64,000 nucleotides of DNA from CAJXMH01 sp964001305 (lineage in GTDB: Bacteria; Bacteroidota; Bacteroidia; Flavobacteriales_E; Vicingaceae): NCBI GenBank assembly GCA_964001305.1, contig CAXFAI010000029.1, positions 105,866-169,865 of the forward strand. The letters are read 5' to 3'. A program made the position numbers and the translations under genes. The notes beneath the pieces are model-generated. The model searched no databases. It saw nothing but the letters and a program-made list of their open reading frames with translations, and was not told the origin of the DNA. This document shows positions 27,083-35,684 of the stretch, in pieces (the stretch's first letter is position 1; every line of letters begins with the position of its first letter).

Positions 27083-27619
27083 GTGCAAAAGCAAAAACGA
27101 ATATCCATTTTTCTTTTACTGGTATTAATTATGCCAGCAATAGCATTGTATTCATGGTTTCAAATGGAGCAATCAACTATTAAAAGAACCGTAAAATGGA
27201 AAATTGCTGCAGGAATTGATAAGTCAGAATTGGTAACCATTAAACTTTCAAAAGCAGATGCGGAGAAAAAACTAAAATGGAAACACGCTAAGGAATTTCA
27301 ATTCCAAGGTGAAATGTATGATATTGTTGAAAGAGAAACGGAAGGAGATACTTTAACTTTTTACTGTTGGTGGGATTTTGAAGAAACCAAACTGAATAAA
27401 AAAGTGTGGGCGCTAACTCATCGAATTTTCAACCAAAGTCAAGAAAAACAAGAGAAAGAACAACAGTTATTAAAAGTATTTAAAAGCTTGTATTTTCAAG
27501 ATATAGGTTTGGTCAACTTCAACGAAATTGAGCAGCAATCAACAAAGAAATTTTTCTATCATGCGTTTTTGGTTAATCGTTATACAAAACCAAACTCCCC
27601 ACCACCCAAGTATTGTTAG
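27083..27619 (+). CDS. Membrane-anchored protein of unknown function upstream of a TonB receptor
   Basis: A 178-residue protein starting at GTG 27083. Residues ~6-27 form a hydrophobic signal anchor (RISIFLLLVLIMPAIALYSW). The remainder is soluble and rich in K, E and W, and ends with a proline-rich tail and terminal cysteine (SPPPKYC). I do not recognise a family. Short proteins with Pro/Cys ends often precede TonB receptors in Bacteroidota, and a TonB receptor follows here after 81 bases, so a link to its ligand (possibly a metal) is conceivable but unproven. Confidence 0.7.
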   Translation: MQKQKRISIFLLLVLIMPAIALYSWFQMEQSTIKRTVKWKIAAGIDKSELVTIKLSKADAEKKLKWKHAKEFQFQGEMYDIVERETEGDTLTFYCWWDFEETKLNKKVWALTHRIFNQSQEKQEKEQQLLKVFKSLYFQDIGLVNFNEIEQQSTKKFFYHAFLVNRYTKPNSPPPKYC

Positions 27620-27630
27620 CTATTTCTAGC

Positions 27631-27659
27631 TGATTTGAGTTCATCATGAATTCAAATCA
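27631..27659. promoter_or_regulatory. 29-base near-perfect palindrome upstream of the TonB receptor
   Basis: The arms TGATTTGA and TCAAATCA enclose a second pair, TTCAT and ATGAA, around a single central C; the only departure is one G/T position. It has no downstream T run, so it is not a standard terminator. It lies about 40 bases before the receptor ATG and could be a dimeric-regulator operator or an mRNA hairpin. Confidence 0.5.
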
Positions 27660-27700
27660 ACATTCAATTTTAAATTTTCTAATTACATATTAGCTAACAG

Positions 27701-30112
27701 ATGAAAAAATTATTTTCTCTATGGCTTGTATTGTCTTTTGGTATAATCTCGTATGCTCAAACAATTACCGTATACGAAAAGGAGACTTTACAAGCGATGG
27801 AGTTCGTAACTATAGTCAGCGAACGTTTAAATAAATCGACTATAACCAATGCAGAAGGTCAAGCAGATATTTCTGTGTTTAAAGATTTTGATGAAATTCA
27901 AATTCGCTCTTTGGGCTTTAAAACTCTTATTTTAAGCTTTAATGATTTGGAGGAAAGAGACTTCAAAATCTACATGGAACGTTCAAACTTGAACATAGAT
28001 GAAGTCGTTGTTTCTGCCAGCAGATGGCAACAAAACAACACTGAAATCCCTTCTAAAATTACAAGTATTAGCCCCAAAGAAGTGGCCTTTCAAAACCCGC
28101 AAACCGCGGCAGATTTATTGGGAATTTCCAGTAAAGTGTTTATTCAAAAAAGCCAGCAGGGTGGAGGTAGCCCAATGATTCGTGGATTTGCCACAAATCG
28201 TTTGGTTTATACCATTGATGGTGTGCGTATGAATACCGCTATTTTTCGAGGAGGTAATCTTCAAAATGTAATTAATCTAGATCCTTTTGCGGTAGAAAAT
28301 ACAGAAGTACTTTTTGGACCTGGTTCTGTAATTTATGGAAGTGATGCTATTGGCGGAGTGATGAGTTTTCAAACCCTAACAGCCCAACTTTCGCTAACGG
28401 ATGAACCACTTGTTACCGGAAAAGCGGTTGCACGTTATTCTTCGGCTAACCAAGAGCAAACCGGACATTTTGATGTAAATGTAGGTTGGAAAAAATGGGC
28501 ATTTGTCAGCAGCTTTAGCAGTTGGGATTATGACCATTTGCGTCAAGGAAGTAATGGGCCCGATGATTATTTGAAAAACTATTACGTACAGCGACAAGAC
28601 AGCACCGATGTTGTGGTTACACAAGAAGATGAACTATTACAAGTTCCGTCGGCCTATTCACAGCAAAACATGATGCAAAAAATTCGCTTTAAACCCAATG
28701 AAGCTTGGGATTTTCAATACGGATTTCACTATTCAGAAACATCGCCTTATGGTCGTTACGATCGGCATACCAGACAAAGAAATGGTACAGCTCGATATGC
28801 CGAATGGGATTATGGTGCACAAAAATGGATGATGAACAATTTTACCATCAGCCATAAAGGAGAGAATAAGTTATACGACCAAATGACCTTGCGATTGGCG
28901 CAGCAAGCTTTTGAAGAAAGCAGAATAAGCCGAAACTTAAACGGAAATAGCCGGGAAAATAGAGAAGAGGAAGTGGATGCTTATTCGGTAAACCTAGACT
29001 TTATAAAAGCGACAAGCGAAACGAACAAGCTTTTTTACGGGCTTGAATTTGTTCAAAATGACGTTTTCTCAAAAGGTATTGATACAGATATTTCAACTGG
29101 AATTAATTCCATTGGTGCAAGTCGCTATCCGGATGCTACATGGCAATCGGCGGCGGTTTATGTAAATGATGAGTATGATGTTTCAGAAAAGTTTGTTTTG
29201 CAAGCTGGCTTACGATATAATACCTTTTCACTTGAAGCAGATTTTTCGGATAATGTGAACTTTTATCCTTTTCCATTTGCTGAAGCTGAACTAAACAATG
29301 CAGCAATTACCGGTAGTTTTGGTGGGGTTTACCGTCCGGCTGAAAGCTGGGTAATTAAGGCCAATTTTGGAACAGCTTTCCGCTCTCCTAATGTAGATGA
29401 TGTTGGAAAAGTATTTGATTCAGAACCAGGCGCGGTGGTAGTACCGAACCCTGACTTAGAAGCCGAATACGCTTATAACATTGATTTGGGAGTGGCTAAA
29501 GTGATTGGTGAGCGTGTAAAAATTGACATAACGGGATACTATACTATATTACAAAATGCCTTGGTGCGAAGAGACTATCAATTAAATGGTCAGGATAGCA
29601 TTGTGTACGATGGTAGCCTAAGTCAAGTGCAAGCCTTACAAAATGCAGCTGAAGCAACCGTATATGGTATACAAGCAGGCCTGGAAGTAAAGCTTCCTCA
29701 AGGTTTCGCTTTTTCTTCTGATTTTAACTATCAGCTTGGGGAAGAAGAAATGGAAGATGGAAGTACGAGTCCATCAAGACATGCAGCGCCTATGTTTGGT
29801 AGTAGCCGTTTGACTTATCAGGCGAATAAGCTAAAGTTGCAGTTTTATGTACTTTATCAAGCAGAAGTGTCTCATGAAGATCTTTCGGTGAGTGAGCAAG
29901 GCAAGGATGAGATTTACGCTTTAGACGAGCAGGGAAATACCTATGCTCCAGCTTGGTATACCATAAACCTAAAAGCGATGTACAGTTTATCCGAACAGTT
30001 TAGCTTAAGCGCAGGTTTGGAAAACATTAGCGACCAGCGTTATCGGCCCTATAGTTCCGGAATTTCCGGAGCAGGAAGGAATTTTGTGACTTCCGTTACG
30101 GCTAAGTTTTAA
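27701..30112 (+). CDS. TonB-dependent outer-membrane receptor
   Basis: An 803-residue protein with a signal peptide (MKKLFSLWLVLSFGIISYAQ). Residues ~20-105 are a carboxypeptidase-regulatory-like beta-sandwich typical of Bacteroidota receptors. A TonB-box-like DEVVVSASR lies near residue 105, then the plug (MIRGFATNRLVYTIDGVRM, VIYGSDAIGGVMSFQT), then a beta-barrel ending in aromatic SVTAKF. The plug resembles the haem/haemoglobin/siderophore receptor branch, not SusC, and no SusD follows. The ligand cannot be settled from sequence alone. Confidence 0.93.
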   Translation: MKKLFSLWLVLSFGIISYAQTITVYEKETLQAMEFVTIVSERLNKSTITNAEGQADISVFKDFDEIQIRSLGFKTLILSFNDLEERDFKIYMERSNLNIDEVVVSASRWQQNNTEIPSKITSISPKEVAFQNPQTAADLLGISSKVFIQKSQQGGGSPMIRGFATNRLVYTIDGVRMNTAIFRGGNLQNVINLDPFAVENTEVLFGPGSVIYGSDAIGGVMSFQTLTAQLSLTDEPLVTGKAVARYSSANQEQTGHFDVNVGWKKWAFVSSFSSWDYDHLRQGSNGPDDYLKNYYVQRQDSTDVVVTQEDELLQVPSAYSQQNMMQKIRFKPNEAWDFQYGFHYSETSPYGRYDRHTRQRNGTARYAEWDYGAQKWMMNNFTISHKGENKLYDQMTLRLAQQAFEESRISRNLNGNSRENREEEVDAYSVNLDFIKATSETNKLFYGLEFVQNDVFSKGIDTDISTGINSIGASRYPDATWQSAAVYVNDEYDVSEKFVLQAGLRYNTFSLEADFSDNVNFYPFPFAEAELNNAAITGSFGGVYRPAESWVIKANFGTAFRSPNVDDVGKVFDSEPGAVVVPNPDLEAEYAYNIDLGVAKVIGERVKIDITGYYTILQNALVRRDYQLNGQDSIVYDGSLSQVQALQNAAEATVYGIQAGLEVKLPQGFAFSSDFNYQLGEEEMEDGSTSPSRHAAPMFGSSRLTYQANKLKLQFYVLYQAEVSHEDLSVSEQGKDEIYALDEQGNTYAPAWYTINLKAMYSLSEQFSLSAGLENISDQRYRPYSSGISGAGRNFVTSVTAKF

Positions 30113-30127
30113 TTAAAAAAGTTAGAG

Positions 30128-30157
30128 AGTGCCAAGTCGAAAGGCTTGGTGCTTTTT
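30128..30157 (+). terminator. Intrinsic terminator after the TonB receptor
   Basis: AGTGCCAAG pairs with CTTGGTGCT (two G-U pairs) around an 8-base loop and is followed by a T5 run, 16 bases after the receptor stop codon. Confidence 0.8.
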
Positions 30158-30180
30158 ATATTAAATAATTAATGTAATTA

Positions 30181-30277
30181 GTTGTTACACGGAGTTACAC
30201 AAAGCAACACAGAGTTTCTCAGAGAATTGGTTTGCTTTTGTGGTTCTCCGTGTCTACTTGGTGGCTCTCAGTGCAAC
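30181..30277. repeat. Interspersed inverted-repeat element (ACACGGAG type)
   Basis: The left side carries ACACGGAGTTACACAAAG and AACACAGAG, the right side CTCCGTGT and GGTGGCTCTCAGTGCAAC; GTTG...CAAC and ACACGGAG...CTCCGTGT are inverted copies. This sequence style resembles short interspersed palindromic elements seen between genes in Bacteroidota. It has no coding potential. Confidence 0.5.
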
Positions 30278-30303
30278 AGTTTTAATGCTCGTTTGTTTAA
30301 AAT

Positions 30304-31473
30304 TTATCTCACAACAACCTTTGCTGCTTCCAAATAAACAAACAAGTCCTTCGGCACTTTAGCGCCCACATTAGGGTCTCTTTTGTGCCCCAAACGAACC
30401 ACTACCACATCCCAAGCTGGAATAGCTACAATGTACTGCCCTTGAATGCCACGGGCATAATAAAAATCAATTCCTTCATAATTACCCATCCACCATTGAA
30501 AACCATAATAGTAGATTAGTTTACCAGCTTCATTTTTAACATTTACTGGAGAAATTGACTTTTTTATATAATCTTGGTTAATCAACTGTTTCCCATTCCA
30601 TTTGCCAGAGTCAAGCATCATTTGGCCTATTCGAGCAAAATCCTGGGCATTGCTGTAAAAGCAGCAATAAGAACGCTCTTGACCACCTTCTTCACTTAAG
30701 CTCCAAAGTGCATCTTCGGCTGCGCCTAGTGGTTTCCAAAAGTGCTGACTGAAATAATCAGATAGGGTTTGTCCAGTGGCTTTTTCCACTATGAAAGAAA
30801 GAAGTAGCGTATTTCCACCTTGGTACTTCCAAACCGTTCCGGGCTCATATTTCATGGGCTTGTTTACGGTTAAATCGTATAGGTCGCTTCCGTAATATGT
30901 TTTAGCCATATAGCCAAAAGGGTCGCCATAACTTTCTCCAAAATCAACCCCTGAAGTCATTTGTAGCAAGTGCTTTATCGTCACTTTCTCTTTTTCTCCT
31001 TCGGCAAATTCTGGGATAAAATCACCTACTTTTTGGTTTACACTTTTAATGCGTCCTTCTTCTATGGCTTTGCCTATGGCAAGAGAAGTAAAACTTTTGG
31101 CCATGGAAAAAGTGTTGGTTAAGCTTTTTTCTGAATATCCATTCCAATAACGTTCATAAGCAATAGAATCTTTATGAATAACGAGGAAAGCTGCGGTTTC
31201 CCAATCTTCAATTTCTTGAATGAGTTCATCCGACAAATGATTGCTATGATAATTGGCTGTATACTGCCAAAGATGAGGTGTTCCGGTTTCTACTTTTCGG
31301 TTTTCAAATTTGGTATAATCGTCAATGGTGGGTCCGGTTTTACCCACTAAATAAGTGCTGCGAACGGCTTTAATTAAATGTGCATTTCCACTTAGCCAAA
31401 GTCCTAAACAAATTAAGCCAATAGCAAGCAATAGAGAAACTAAAAAGCGAATGATAAAACGGATAAACTTCAT
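30304..31473 (-). CDS. Serine hydrolase of the beta-lactamase/class C family
   Basis: A 389-residue protein with an N-terminal membrane anchor (FIRFLVSLLLAIGLICLGLW). The nucleophile motif SxxK is SMAKSFTSLAIG near residue 125. The second motif, normally YxN, appears as YQG in WKYQGGNTLLL. The domain is of the EstB/AmpC-like type (DUF-rich relatives act as esterases or peptidases), so antibiotic hydrolysis should not be assumed. It is likely on the periplasmic face of the inner membrane. Confidence 0.9.
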   Translation of the reverse strand: MKFIRFIIRFLVSLLLAIGLICLGLWLSGNAHLIKAVRSTYLVGKTGPTIDDYTKFENRKVETGTPHLWQYTANYHSNHLSDELIQEIEDWETAAFLVIHKDSIAYERYWNGYSEKSLTNTFSMAKSFTSLAIGKAIEEGRIKSVNQKVGDFIPEFAEGEKEKVTIKHLLQMTSGVDFGESYGDPFGYMAKTYYGSDLYDLTVNKPMKYEPGTVWKYQGGNTLLLSFIVEKATGQTLSDYFSQHFWKPLGAAEDALWSLSEEGGQERSYCCFYSNAQDFARIGQMMLDSGKWNGKQLINQDYIKKSISPVNVKNEAGKLIYYYGFQWWMGNYEGIDFYYARGIQGQYIVAIPAWDVVVVRLGHKRDPNVGAKVPKDLFVYLEAAKVVVR

Positions 31474-31566
31474 GCCAACTAAGTTACAGAAAGCGAATGA
31501 AGTTTAATGGTTAGAAATTAGAAGTACTTAAAGCTAAAAGTTGAGTTTGATTTGTCTTCTCGAGTG

Positions 31567-31626
31567 AAAAATTGCCGCACTTCGATGCATTCTCGAAGTA
31601 TCGGAACCAGTCAGGAGGCATTTTTT
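31567..31626. repeat. Nested hairpin element, possible interspersed repeat or terminator
   Basis: An outer pair, AAAAATTGCC on the left and GGCATTTTTT on the right, encloses an inner perfect stem ACTTCGA/TCGAAGT with a 7-base loop. Read on the minus strand it lies just beyond the isomerase gene and ends in a T run, so it may terminate that transcript. Its layout also resembles small interspersed elements of this phylum. Confidence 0.5.
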
Positions 31627-31680
31627 GTATCTAAAGGAGATAAAACCAGCTATAATTCTACTTTCTATGAGCGAAGCGAA

Positions 31681-32670
31681 TTATTCTAGTCCAGCCAGCA
31701 TATTTTTTAAGCCTGTAATCACATCTACTTCAACAGAGTCAATTCCTTTTAATTCTGCTAGAAAATAAGAAACCCAGTCGCCAAGGTGAATTAAATAGCA
31801 TACTCTTTCAATGTCATTTTCTCCTTTGGCATACACTTCATTAATATTGGAAGTGTACTCACTGAAAACCTTTTTAGAGTATTCTATCCTTTCTTGATTT
31901 CTGTAGTAATCGGCTTCAGTTCTAAAAATAACAACCGCTAAATCTTCGTCTTTTGTTCTCCAGCCCACTAGCTCATTGTGATTCATTTCTGGAATGGCAT
32001 GATGCCAACAAAGCATTTTTGAGTTTTCATTGATTTGTTGTCTAAACCGAACACTTACTCCTTCCAATGAAGACTCACTGTAAATAATTGGCATTTTTTT
32101 ATGCAAACGTTCACTTAAGCTTTTCGCTTCGGTTTGAATGGTTTCTTCCTCACGATCAAGCAAAGAAATCGCACTATTTAATTGACTTATTTTCTCATCT
32201 GAAATAAGTCCATATTTTTCAAAAGTGAAAAGCAATTGTGGGAATGCCAAACCAAAGGCAGCTCTCGGTGGATGACCACCTGGTATTTTTAAAATGTTAT
32301 GTTGATTAGATTCTGCTAATTCAGCAAACTTTCCACCTGAAGTGATAATGCTAACTTCAGCACCGTTTTCTTTAGCTTGTTCATACATGCTTAAAGTTTC
32401 TTCAGTATTTCCAGAATAAGAACAACAAATCACTAAAGTATGCTCATTAACAAATGCAGGAATGTGATAGTCTTTGTTCACTTGAATAGGAACTTTACAC
32501 TCTTGAGCCAACATTTGACTAATGATTGTTCCACCAATGCCTGAGCCACCCAGGCCACAAATCAAAACATTTTCAATTTTGTTATTAGAAGGAGAAAAGC
32601 TTGTTTTTTCTCCAATCGAAATGGCTTCTGTCAAGTGTTTACTAAAATCACGAATCAAGTCTTGCATCAT
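31681..32670 (-). CDS. Bifunctional phosphoglucose/phosphomannose isomerase
   Basis: The protein is about 329 residues from the ATG at 32670 (MMQDLIRDFSKHL), the start that best fits the family; an in-frame ATG at 32721 would add 17 residues. The SIS-domain sugar-phosphate motifs are CGLGGSGIGGTIIS, CCSYSGNTEETLSMYEQA and IPGGHPPRAAFG, and the C-terminal PGI/PMI domain has ENSKMLCWHHAIPEMNHNE. It interconverts glucose-6-P or mannose-6-P and fructose-6-P in the cytoplasm. It is divergent from lysS. Confidence 0.92.
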   Translation of the reverse strand: MMQDLIRDFSKHLTEAISIGEKTSFSPSNNKIENVLICGLGGSGIGGTIISQMLAQECKVPIQVNKDYHIPAFVNEHTLVICCSYSGNTEETLSMYEQAKENGAEVSIITSGGKFAELAESNQHNILKIPGGHPPRAAFGLAFPQLLFTFEKYGLISDEKISQLNSAISLLDREEETIQTEAKSLSERLHKKMPIIYSESSLEGVSVRFRQQINENSKMLCWHHAIPEMNHNELVGWRTKDEDLAVVIFRTEADYYRNQERIEYSKKVFSEYTSNINEVYAKGENDIERVCYLIHLGDWVSYFLAELKGIDSVEVDVITGLKNMLAGLE

Positions 32671-32761
32671 AGCAGTAAAATTTAGCTTGCAAATAAAAGA
32701 AAATTCTTCAGATGACTGCATTAAGCTAGCTTTAAGCCCTTATGAATTCAAGCTGATTAAC

Positions 32762-32769
32762 TACCTTTG
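32762..32769 (+). promoter_or_regulatory. Putative -7 box of the lysS promoter
   Basis: TACCTTTG fits TAnnTTTG and is followed by GC, a frequent context in this phylum. It lies 20 bases before the lysS ATG at 32790. Confidence 0.5.
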
Positions 32770-32789
32770 CGCCCAAATTTTTTAGCCTT

Positions 32790-34484
32790 ATGAGTAGAGT
32801 TTTAAGCGAACAAGAACAGTTGAGAAGAGATTCTTTGAAAAAGCTTAGAGAATTGGGCATTGACCCTTATCCTGCAGCACTTTTTCCTGCTGATCATTAT
32901 AGTGTGGACATTAAAGCAGATTACAAAGAAGGTAAACAAGTAATTTTAGCTGGGAGGCTCATGAGCAGAAGAATCATGGGAAAAGCTTCTTTTGCTGAAA
33001 TTCAAGATAGCAAAGGGAAAATTCAAGTTTATTTTAACCGAGATGAAATTTGCCCAGGAGAAGATAAAACGCTTTACAATGAAGTGTTTAAGAAACACCT
33101 AGACATCGGAGACTTTATCGGAATAAAAGGAAAGCAATTTAAAACACAAGTCGGTGAAATTTCTGTTCAAGTAGAAGAATTGACCGTTTTGTCAAAATCT
33201 TTAAGGCCTTTACCGATCGTTAAAACCGATAGTGATGGTAAAACTCACGATGCATTTACAGACCCTGAACAACGGTATCGTCAGCGTTATGTAGACTTAG
33301 TGGTAAATCCAAAGGTGAAAGAAACGTTTATTACTCGTACAAAAGTGATGAATGCTATGCGTTCATTTTTTAACGAAAGTGGTTACTTAGAAGTAGAAAC
33401 ACCCATTTTGCAACCAATACCTGGTGGGGCTGCTGCGCGACCTTTTATAACACATCATAATGCCTTAAACACAGAACTTTATTTGCGAATTGCGAATGAG
33501 CTTTATCTGAAAAGATTAATTGTTGGTGGTTTTGAAGGAGTTTATGAGTTTGCCAAAGACTTTAGAAACGAAGGGATGGATCGAACGCATAATCCTGAGT
33601 TTACCGTAATGGAGATTTATGTAGCCTATAAAGACTATAACTGGATGATGGATTATACCGAGAAAATGCTAGAATCGGTTACGACAAAAGTTTTAGGTTC
33701 TACTGAAGTTGATTTTCAAGGAAATAAAATAAATTTTAAAGCACCTTATGCGAAGGTTCCAATATTAGATGCTATTAAGCAGCACACTGGTGTTGATGCC
33801 GCTGCTTTAAATGAAGAAGAACTAAGAGCAAAATGCAAAGAGCTTGGTCTTGAAGTAGACGAAACCATGGGTAAAGCAAAACTCATAGATGAGTTGTTTG
33901 GAGAGAAGTGTGAACACAAATACATTCAACCTACTTTTATTATTGACTATCCGGTGGAAATGTCTCCACTTTGCAAAAAGCATAGAGATAACCCTGCTTT
34001 GACTGAGCGTTTTGAATTGATGGTAAACGGTAAAGAGATTGCCAATGCCTACTCTGAACTAAATGATCCGATTGACCAATTGGAGCGTTTTCAAGACCAA
34101 TTAAAACTTTCTGAAAAGGGAGATGATGAGGCCATGTTCATTGACCAAGATTTTGTGCGTGCTTTAGAATATGGAATGCCACCTACTTCGGGAATGGGAA
34201 TTGGTATTGACCGTTTAGTGATGTTTTTAACCAACAATGTTTCGATTCAAGAAGTATTGTTTTTCCCACAAATGAAACCGGAGAAGAAAGTTCCTGAAAT
34301 GTCAGATGCGGAAAAAGCGATCTATACTATTTTAAAAGAAGAAAAGTCAATTGAGTTAACTGCATTAAAAGAAAAGTCGGCTTTAAGCAACAAACAATGG
34401 GATAAAGGGATGAAAGGGCTTAACAAGTTAGGCATGGCTAAGGTAAAGGTAGAAGGAGATCTAAAAACGGTAGAACTCGTTTAA
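32790..34484 (+). CDS. lysS: Lysyl-tRNA synthetase, class II
   Basis: A 564-residue synthetase. The N-terminal OB-fold anticodon-binding domain covers ~55-150; class II motif 2 is FAKDFRNEGMDRTHNPEF and motif 3 is GMGIGIDRLVMFLTN. After the normal end near residue 500 there is a C-terminal extension (KAIYTILKEEKSIELTAL...) of ~60 residues with a winged-helix look, which I believe is common in Bacteroidota LysRS. It charges tRNA-Lys in the cytoplasm. Confidence 0.97.
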   Translation: MSRVLSEQEQLRRDSLKKLRELGIDPYPAALFPADHYSVDIKADYKEGKQVILAGRLMSRRIMGKASFAEIQDSKGKIQVYFNRDEICPGEDKTLYNEVFKKHLDIGDFIGIKGKQFKTQVGEISVQVEELTVLSKSLRPLPIVKTDSDGKTHDAFTDPEQRYRQRYVDLVVNPKVKETFITRTKVMNAMRSFFNESGYLEVETPILQPIPGGAAARPFITHHNALNTELYLRIANELYLKRLIVGGFEGVYEFAKDFRNEGMDRTHNPEFTVMEIYVAYKDYNWMMDYTEKMLESVTTKVLGSTEVDFQGNKINFKAPYAKVPILDAIKQHTGVDAAALNEEELRAKCKELGLEVDETMGKAKLIDELFGEKCEHKYIQPTFIIDYPVEMSPLCKKHRDNPALTERFELMVNGKEIANAYSELNDPIDQLERFQDQLKLSEKGDDEAMFIDQDFVRALEYGMPPTSGMGIGIDRLVMFLTNNVSIQEVLFFPQMKPEKKVPEMSDAEKAIYTILKEEKSIELTALKEKSALSNKQWDKGMKGLNKLGMAKVKVEGDLKTVELV

Positions 34485-34509
34485 TCGAACCCTTTCTCAT
34501 CTAAATTAG

Positions 34510-34517
34510 TACTTTCG
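34510..34517 (+). promoter_or_regulatory. Putative -7 box of the gpsA promoter
   Basis: TACTTTCG, a one-base variant of TAnnTTTG, lies 19 bases before the gpsA start. Confidence 0.35.
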
Positions 34518-34536
34518 TTAACCTAAGAATTGAGTT

Positions 34537-35532
34537 GTGGAAGACAAGCATATTTCAGTAATTGGCGGAGGAAGCTGGGCAACCGCTTTAGTTAAGATTT
34601 TGTGTAACCATGCTGAGGTGGTTCATTGGTGGATGCGCGACCCAGATAAGGCGCATTACATTAATAAGTACCTGCATAATCCACGTTATCTATCTTCGGT
34701 TCAGTTTGAACGAGATAAAATTAATGTTAGCACCAATTTAGAAGAAGTAATAGCGGCTTCTGAAACCATTGTAATTGCCACACCATCTGCTTTTTTAATG
34801 GATGTTTTTGGCGAGCGCAAAAACAAAGACTTAAAAGACAAAACTATTTTTTCGGCAGTAAAAGGAATTGTGCCTGAAGTGCATCAAATTCCTGCACGTT
34901 TTTTTCACAAGCAGTTTGGTACACCTTATGATCAAATTGGTATAATTAGTGGACCTTGTCATGCCGAAGAAGTGGCCTTAGAGCGTTTATCTTATTTAAC
35001 CATTGCTTGTCAAAACCAAGAACGAGCGCAAGCACTTGCAGACCGCTTAGAGTGTCGTTATATCAAAACCTCTGTTTCAGATGATTTGTTTGGCACTGAG
35101 CTTTCAGCCATTTTGAAAAATATATATGCCGTTGCTTCAGGAATTTTTCATGGTTTAAGTTATGGTGACAACTTTCAAGCTGTTTTAATTTCAAATGCAG
35201 TGCAAGAAATTGAGCGTTTTGTAGATAAAGTAAACCCGATTCACCGAGATGTAAAATCTTCAGCCTATTTAGGAGACCTTCTAGTAACTGCTTACTCTCA
35301 ATTTTCGCGAAATAGAACTTTCGGCAGCATGGTTGGTAAAGGCTATTCGGTAATGTCAGCCCAAATGGAAATGAACATGACTGCAGAAGGTTATTATGCG
35401 GCAAAGAGCATTATTAAAATCAATGAAAAATTTGAGGTTGATATTCCAATTGCCACCGCAGTTTATCGTATTTTGTATGAGAAGATTTCTCCAGCTGTTG
35501 AAATGCGAATTTTAGCGGATAAGTTAACTTAA
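34537..35532 (+). CDS. gpsA: NAD(P)H-dependent glycerol-3-phosphate dehydrogenase
   Basis: A 331-residue protein starting with GTG at 34537. The Rossmann motif is VIGGGSWATALVKIL; IISGPCHAEEVA and the catalytic-lysine region FGTELSAILKNIYAVASG are conserved, as is RNRTFGSMVGKGYS. It reduces dihydroxyacetone phosphate to sn-glycerol 3-phosphate for phospholipid synthesis in the cytoplasm. A hairpin 100 bases downstream followed by a T run probably terminates it. Confidence 0.95.
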   Translation: MEDKHISVIGGGSWATALVKILCNHAEVVHWWMRDPDKAHYINKYLHNPRYLSSVQFERDKINVSTNLEEVIAASETIVIATPSAFLMDVFGERKNKDLKDKTIFSAVKGIVPEVHQIPARFFHKQFGTPYDQIGIISGPCHAEEVALERLSYLTIACQNQERAQALADRLECRYIKTSVSDDLFGTELSAILKNIYAVASGIFHGLSYGDNFQAVLISNAVQEIERFVDKVNPIHRDVKSSAYLGDLLVTAYSQFSRNRTFGSMVGKGYSVMSAQMEMNMTAEGYYAAKSIIKINEKFEVDIPIATAVYRILYEKISPAVEMRILADKLT

Positions 35533-35631
35533 TTGGATTAAGGCGAAAGGATAAAAGATTAAAGAAACTTAACCCTTTGACCTTGTTTTTGTCATTAATC
35601 CATTATCCTTATTCTTGAATACACACTATGC

Positions 35632-35684
35632 TAGCGCGGACTTCTAGTCCGTGCTAAGTTTTTTTAGGACTTGCAGTCCAAACT
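35632..35684. repeat. REP-like double hairpin, probably acting as terminator of gpsA
   Basis: The first hairpin has 11 paired bases, TAGCGCGGACT with AGTCCGTGCTA around TCT (one G-U), and is followed by AGTTTTTTTA, so it can terminate plus-strand transcription. The second is GGACT-TGC-AGTCC framed by AGTTT and AAACT and reaches into the uvrC stop codon at 35683. The repeated GGACTTnnAGTCC core recalls REP-type interspersed elements. No REP-associated transposase lies in the window. Confidence 0.6.

Noticed and set aside
27620..27700. Palindrome as terminator of the 178-residue protein gene
   Set aside because: There is no T run after the hairpin, so it is listed as a regulatory candidate instead.
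30304..31473. Antibiotic-resistance beta-lactamase
   Set aside because: Only the SxxK motif is clear, the YxN position is YQG, and the sequence is of the general serine-hydrolase type.
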